From Phycisphaerales bacterium (GTDB lineage Bacteria > Planctomycetota > Phycisphaerae > Phycisphaerales > SM1A02), in NCBI GenBank assembly GCA_030748455.1, contig JASMLY010000015.1, positions 1-64,000 on the forward strand: DNA of 64,000 nt, given 5' to 3'. Positions within the stretch are counted from its first letter, which is position 1; each line of letters starts with the position of its first letter. Shown here piece after piece: positions 61,222 through 64,000 of this stretch. The notes beneath the pieces are model-generated. The model did no database searches. It was given only the letters and a program-made list of their open reading frames with translations, and was not told the origin of the DNA. Both the position numbers and the translations under genes were made by a program.

Positions 61222-62874
61222 TTATTGAACTGTTGGTGTAATTGGAACTGAATCGATGGTATTCCAAAGAGTGGTGTTTATCACAACAGGCGCTGGAATT
61301 ATGTTCCAGGGAACGCAGGGGAGTGGTGCCGTTTCAATTTGGTCGCTATTTCCATGCGTGCGAACTATTGCAAAAGATACCTGTCCATTGCGAATGAATG
61401 AGTCTGGAAGAACAACTCGCGCAGACCAACGATCAGATTCTGAATTTGTAAATATTGAAAGGTTGTTGTGCGAAACCCCTGTAGGCTGAATGACAACTGG
61501 GGGTAAACCATTGAGAAACAACGTGACGGCTTCGGTTCCAACGGGTATCTCACCAGTGTTTGTTTCAGGATTACTTTCATTCCCATAACACTTCAAAAAT
61601 AATTCCCAACTGCCTTTGATGAAACGCACTTCAACAAGAGTTTTCATTGAATCATCAACCGGAGTCACATAGCCACGCCGCAAAGTTGCCAGTGTCCAAG
61701 TAGGAGAAAGAGGTGGTAGCCGCAAATATGGCGGCTTGGCATCGAGCGTTTTTTCTTCAATTGGAAAAACAGTTGAGCCAACATTGGTCCTAAGTCGAAG
61801 TTTTTGTGTTGAAGGTGTGACGACTGGGCCAAAGATAGATAGATCTACTGTTTGCGGTCTTTCTATCGTCACAAGATCAGTTTCATAAGGTGGGACTTCG
61901 ACAGCGAGGGGAATTTCGTTCTCACCTTCCCATTGAAACCGGCACAACGTGGGCGTTGGACTACTGTTTGCAAATTTTAACGTAACTGTATCACCAAAAA
62001 TGGAAGCAAACCAAACAAGAGAACGAGACTGCACGTCACACCAACGCAAGGCTTGCGTTGCACGTTGTTTACTTGTGAGTGTTTCATCTACTAAAATGCT
62101 GAGTAACTCCTCAAGACTTTGTGGAGAATCTACCCAACACGCAAATCGATGACTTCCATCGCTTGCAGTGTCGGTCAGCAAATCTCTACAGGTTGCAGCA
62201 ACACTTCGGCTAGCAGATGCCAAGTTCGTAAAGCCAATTCTCCAAAGTTGTTCTCCATAAAGAGCAGCCAAATATTCAACACTTGTATTGTTTGGAGGTT
62301 CTGGCGGAAGTTTTTGAACTCTCGATGCGAGAAGACACCAACGCCAATAGTGAATGGCATTTGTCGGAGGCAAATAGGCTGCCCGTTCGTAAACGAGTTG
62401 TTTATCAGAATCTGCATTTGTAAAATCAATATCAGGAAAAGTGGGCGGAAGATCTAGCCACTTGGGAAAAATGTACTCGGAGCCAAAAAAAACCGATCCG
62501 GTAACATCAGGGGGAACCTGAACAAACAAAACAGGTCCACTCATAGTATCTTTTGGATGGATGGACGCTGTCGAGTCGGAACTTGTAATTGGGCGAACGA
62601 ATACTTGGTCATCAACCCAAGAGGATGTGTCGGAGTTGACTTCGACCCATCCCAAAAGTCCCTCTGCAATTCTACCGTCTTCAAATGTGACGGGAATAGT
62701 CGTTGGCCATTGATCACCCTGTTCATTGCTTAACAAGGGAACCATGAGTACACCACCCTTTGCTGCGGCAGGGGATGTGTTTTTAGAGACTATCGAATCT
62801 ATTGGAATGGCATAAGAAGGTGCAACAAAAAACAATCCAAACACGCAAACAAGTGTGTTCAACAAGCGTTTCAT
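61222..62874 (-). CDS. Large secreted protein of unknown function
   Basis: The 550-residue protein has a signal peptide (MKRLLNTLVCVFGLFFVAPSYA) and a mostly beta-rich exterior part with Ser, Thr, Pro and Trp. A middle helical block (ERAAYLPPTNAIHYWRWCLLAS, ...RQYQ...LVDETLTSKQRATQALRWC) resembles a peptidase-like or structural domain, but no active-site motif is identifiable. The ATG overlaps the gmk stop (ATGA), so it is translated from the gmk transcript. The frame opens 9 codons earlier. Confidence 0.62.
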   Translation of the reverse strand: MKRLLNTLVCVFGLFFVAPSYAIPIDSIVSKNTSPAAAKGGVLMVPLLSNEQGDQWPTTIPVTFEDGRIAEGLLGWVEVNSDTSSWVDDQVFVRPITSSDSTASIHPKDTMSGPVLFVQVPPDVTGSVFFGSEYIFPKWLDLPPTFPDIDFTNADSDKQLVYERAAYLPPTNAIHYWRWCLLASRVQKLPPEPPNNTSVEYLAALYGEQLWRIGFTNLASASRSVAATCRDLLTDTASDGSHRFACWVDSPQSLEELLSILVDETLTSKQRATQALRWCDVQSRSLVWFASIFGDTVTLKFANSSPTPTLCRFQWEGENEIPLAVEVPPYETDLVTIERPQTVDLSIFGPVVTPSTQKLRLRTNVGSTVFPIEEKTLDAKPPYLRLPPLSPTWTLATLRRGYVTPVDDSMKTLVEVRFIKGSWELFLKCYGNESNPETNTGEIPVGTEAVTLFLNGLPPVVIQPTGVSHNNLSIFTNSESDRWSARVVLPDSFIRNGQVSFAIVRTHGNSDQIETAPLPCVPWNIIPAPVVINTTLWNTIDSVPITPTVQ

Positions 62875-63470
62875 GAACTTGATTGGGCGGCGTTTTTGCA
62901 CGTATTAATAATTGCAACAGTTTCAGCTACTGCAAGTTCAAGGGTATCGTTGACGATGAAAAAATCGTACGCCCCACTACTTCTTGCAAGTGCAATCTCT
63001 TGTTTTGCCTCAGAAAATCGTCGTCGAATTGCATCTTCATCATCACGTCCGCGAGCCGTTAATCGTCTGAGCAATTCCTCTTCGCTTGGCGGAAGAATAA
63101 AGAAACGAAGCGATTCTTTCATATTGTCTCGGACTTGTATACCGCCCTGGACGTCAATGTCGAGCAGCATCAATCCTCCCTCCGCAAGGACTTTGTTCAC
63201 CGGCTCTCTTAGAGTTCCATACCTGTGACAGTGGAACACTTCTGCATGTTCAAGAAAGGCGTGTTCTTGTACAAGTGCTTCAAATTTTTCATTTGTAATA
63301 AAATAATAATCTACTCCATCTGTTTCACGATCACTCTTTGGCCTTGTTGTCGCGGAAACACTAAAAACAGCATGAAGTTCCTCACGAACCCGATGCACAA
63401 TGGTCGTTTTTCCAACTCCAGAGGGGCCAGAAATCACAATCAAGGCACCTTGTTTGCTGTTTGAGGACAT
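62871..63470 (-). CDS. gmk: Guanylate kinase
   Basis: The 199-residue kinase makes GDP from GMP. The P-loop is ISGPSGVGKTTIVHRV, and the GMP site includes SVSATTRPKSDRETDGVDYYFI with conserved Ser and Arg. The lid is RRLTARGRDDEDAIRRRF. The frame is open 94 codons upstream, across the divergent der gene, but only the ATG at 63470 gives a family-like N-terminus. It is coupled by ATGA to the downstream secreted-protein gene. Confidence 0.95.
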   Translation of the reverse strand: MSSNSKQGALIVISGPSGVGKTTIVHRVREELHAVFSVSATTRPKSDRETDGVDYYFITNEKFEALVQEHAFLEHAEVFHCHRYGTLREPVNKVLAEGGLMLLDIDVQGGIQVRDNMKESLRFFILPPSEEELLRRLTARGRDDEDAIRRRFSEAKQEIALARSSGAYDFFIVNDTLELAVAETVAIINTCKNAAQSSS

Positions 63471-63549
63471 TTGGAGAGTGTATCGCAGTTTGGTTGTCGT
63501 TACGAGCCATAAACCTGATTGAAGGCCGCTGCTCTGGTACAATGACGGA

Positions 63550-64000
63550 ATGTCTCTCCCAAGAGTCGCCATTGTAGGAAGACCAAATGTAGGCAAGTCA
63601 AGCCTGATGAACCGCCTTGCTCGCAAGCGGATTTCTATCGTTGATCCTACTCCAGGTGTCACGAGAGACCGTGTCAGCGTGGTACTCGAAATAGAACCCC
63701 CGAAGAACACCCCCAAGGGTACACCAACTCGGTTTGCGGAACTCCATGACACAGGTGGCTGGGGCGTCTACGTGGTAGAAGGCGCACACATCGATGATGC
63801 TGGCTGCGATCTTAGAGCGTTGACTGACGATATAGAATCACAAATCCGCGAGGCAATGGAATGTTCGGAACTTATTGTATTTGTGACGGATGCTCAATCT
63901 GGAGTTACGCCTCTCGATGAAACCGTTGCAAAGTTGTTGAGGCGATCAGGTGCACTATCAAAAACCTTGGTCGTTGCAAACAAAGTCGATTCACGCTCTT
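63550..64000 (+). CDS. der: Ribosome-associated GTPase Der, 5' part
   Basis: The first 150 residues are present; the gene runs off the window. Der is the double-G-domain GTPase needed for 50S subunit assembly. The first G domain shows VAIVGRPNVGKSSLMNRL (G1), TPGVTRDRV (G2), HDTGGWGV (G3) and ANKVD (G4). There is an insertion of about 10 residues (EPPKNTPKGTPTRF) before G3 and a second insertion after it (YVVEGAHIDDAGCDLRALTDD), relative to the usual short switch II. It is divergent from gmk. A -10-like TACAAT lies at 63538-63543. Confidence 0.93.
   Translation, partial: MSLPRVAIVGRPNVGKSSLMNRLARKRISIVDPTPGVTRDRVSVVLEIEPPKNTPKGTPTRFAELHDTGGWGVYVVEGAHIDDAGCDLRALTDDIESQIREAMECSELIVFVTDAQSGVTPLDETVAKLLRRSGALSKTLVVANKVDSRS

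Noticed and set aside
63471..63752. N-terminal extension of guanylate kinase.
   Set aside because: It is antisense to the strongly conserved first G domain of der, and guanylate kinase is complete from 63470.

Overview
The window reads as a chromosomal segment of a Planctomycetota bacterium, most likely class Phycisphaerae. The base composition is moderate, roughly mid-40s percent GC by eye. The assignment rests on four things seen here: two secreted proteins ending in the short dockerin-like tail typical of that class (NGDG...DLL...AWG, preceded in one by a GACC...C...W cysteine module), an ECF sigma factor fused in operon to a membrane Ser/Thr kinase, single-gene pseudopilins with a late DGxx motif, and many ATGA-type gene overlaps. 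Most genes are housekeeping and intact. The window begins in a non-coding stretch and ends inside der. LAYOUT. 0.1-3 kb: ECF sigma factor and its kinase. 3-6.6 kb: a secreted C-type-lectin/dockerin protein, a lipoprotein and a subtilase-like/dockerin protein. 6.7-8.4 kb: a two-domain ABC permease. 8.5-11.8 kb: nuoD, nuoE, a small unknown gene and nuoF. 11.9-14.4 kb: ybeY, a CorC/HlyC-type protein and a His-rich lipoprotein. 14.4-16.4 kb: an M42-type peptidase, a short palindrome and tandem-repeat island, and a REP-associated tyrosine transposase (RAYT). 16.4-24 kb: ribBA with a degenerate GTP cyclohydrolase II half, a Bax-inhibitor-1 family protein, a Nif3 protein, tag, a GYF-type membrane protein and an AsmA-like protein. 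24-30 kb: ispE, an M3 peptidase and an FdhF-like molybdoenzyme, converging on mobA and a MOSC gene. 30.3-32.2 kb: small unknown genes, a 201-bp inverted-repeat element carrying thirteen 12-bp units, and mqnE. 32.5-39.5 kb: an origin-type neighbourhood with parB, a parS site, an ABC ATPase, a DciA-like gene, mnmE, yidC and a phosphoesterase. 39.6-47.5 kb: lpd, an M16 peptidase, recO, parA, a VanZ-like gene, murJ and a pseudopilin. 47.6-51 kb: two hexapeptide acyltransferases flanking an acyltransferase-glycosyltransferase fusion, then a sugar epimerase. 51-55.9 kb: cysS, coaE, rho and a second pseudopilin. 56-59 kb: tRNA-Thr, tuf, rpmG, tRNA-Trp, secE and nusG, followed unusually by moxR. 60-64 kb: a beta-barrel-like protein, a large secreted unknown, gmk and the start of der. 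HOW IT FITS TOGETHER. NuoDEF and MqnE (futalosine menaquinone route) indicate a quinone-linked respiratory chain. The FdhF-like enzyme, MobA and MOSC protein form a molybdenum-cofactor group. ParB, parS, ParA, MnmE, YidC and DciA suggest the segment lies near the replication origin, although dnaA and convincing DnaA boxes were not seen. The most unusual signal is a pair of related repeat islands at 15.57 and 30.79 kb. They share a CTCTGAGCA/TGCTCAGAG palindrome and a GAGGTRTRCWCA-like 12-mer, and one lies directly upstream of the RAYT. They look like a REP-like mobile repeat family with its own transposase.
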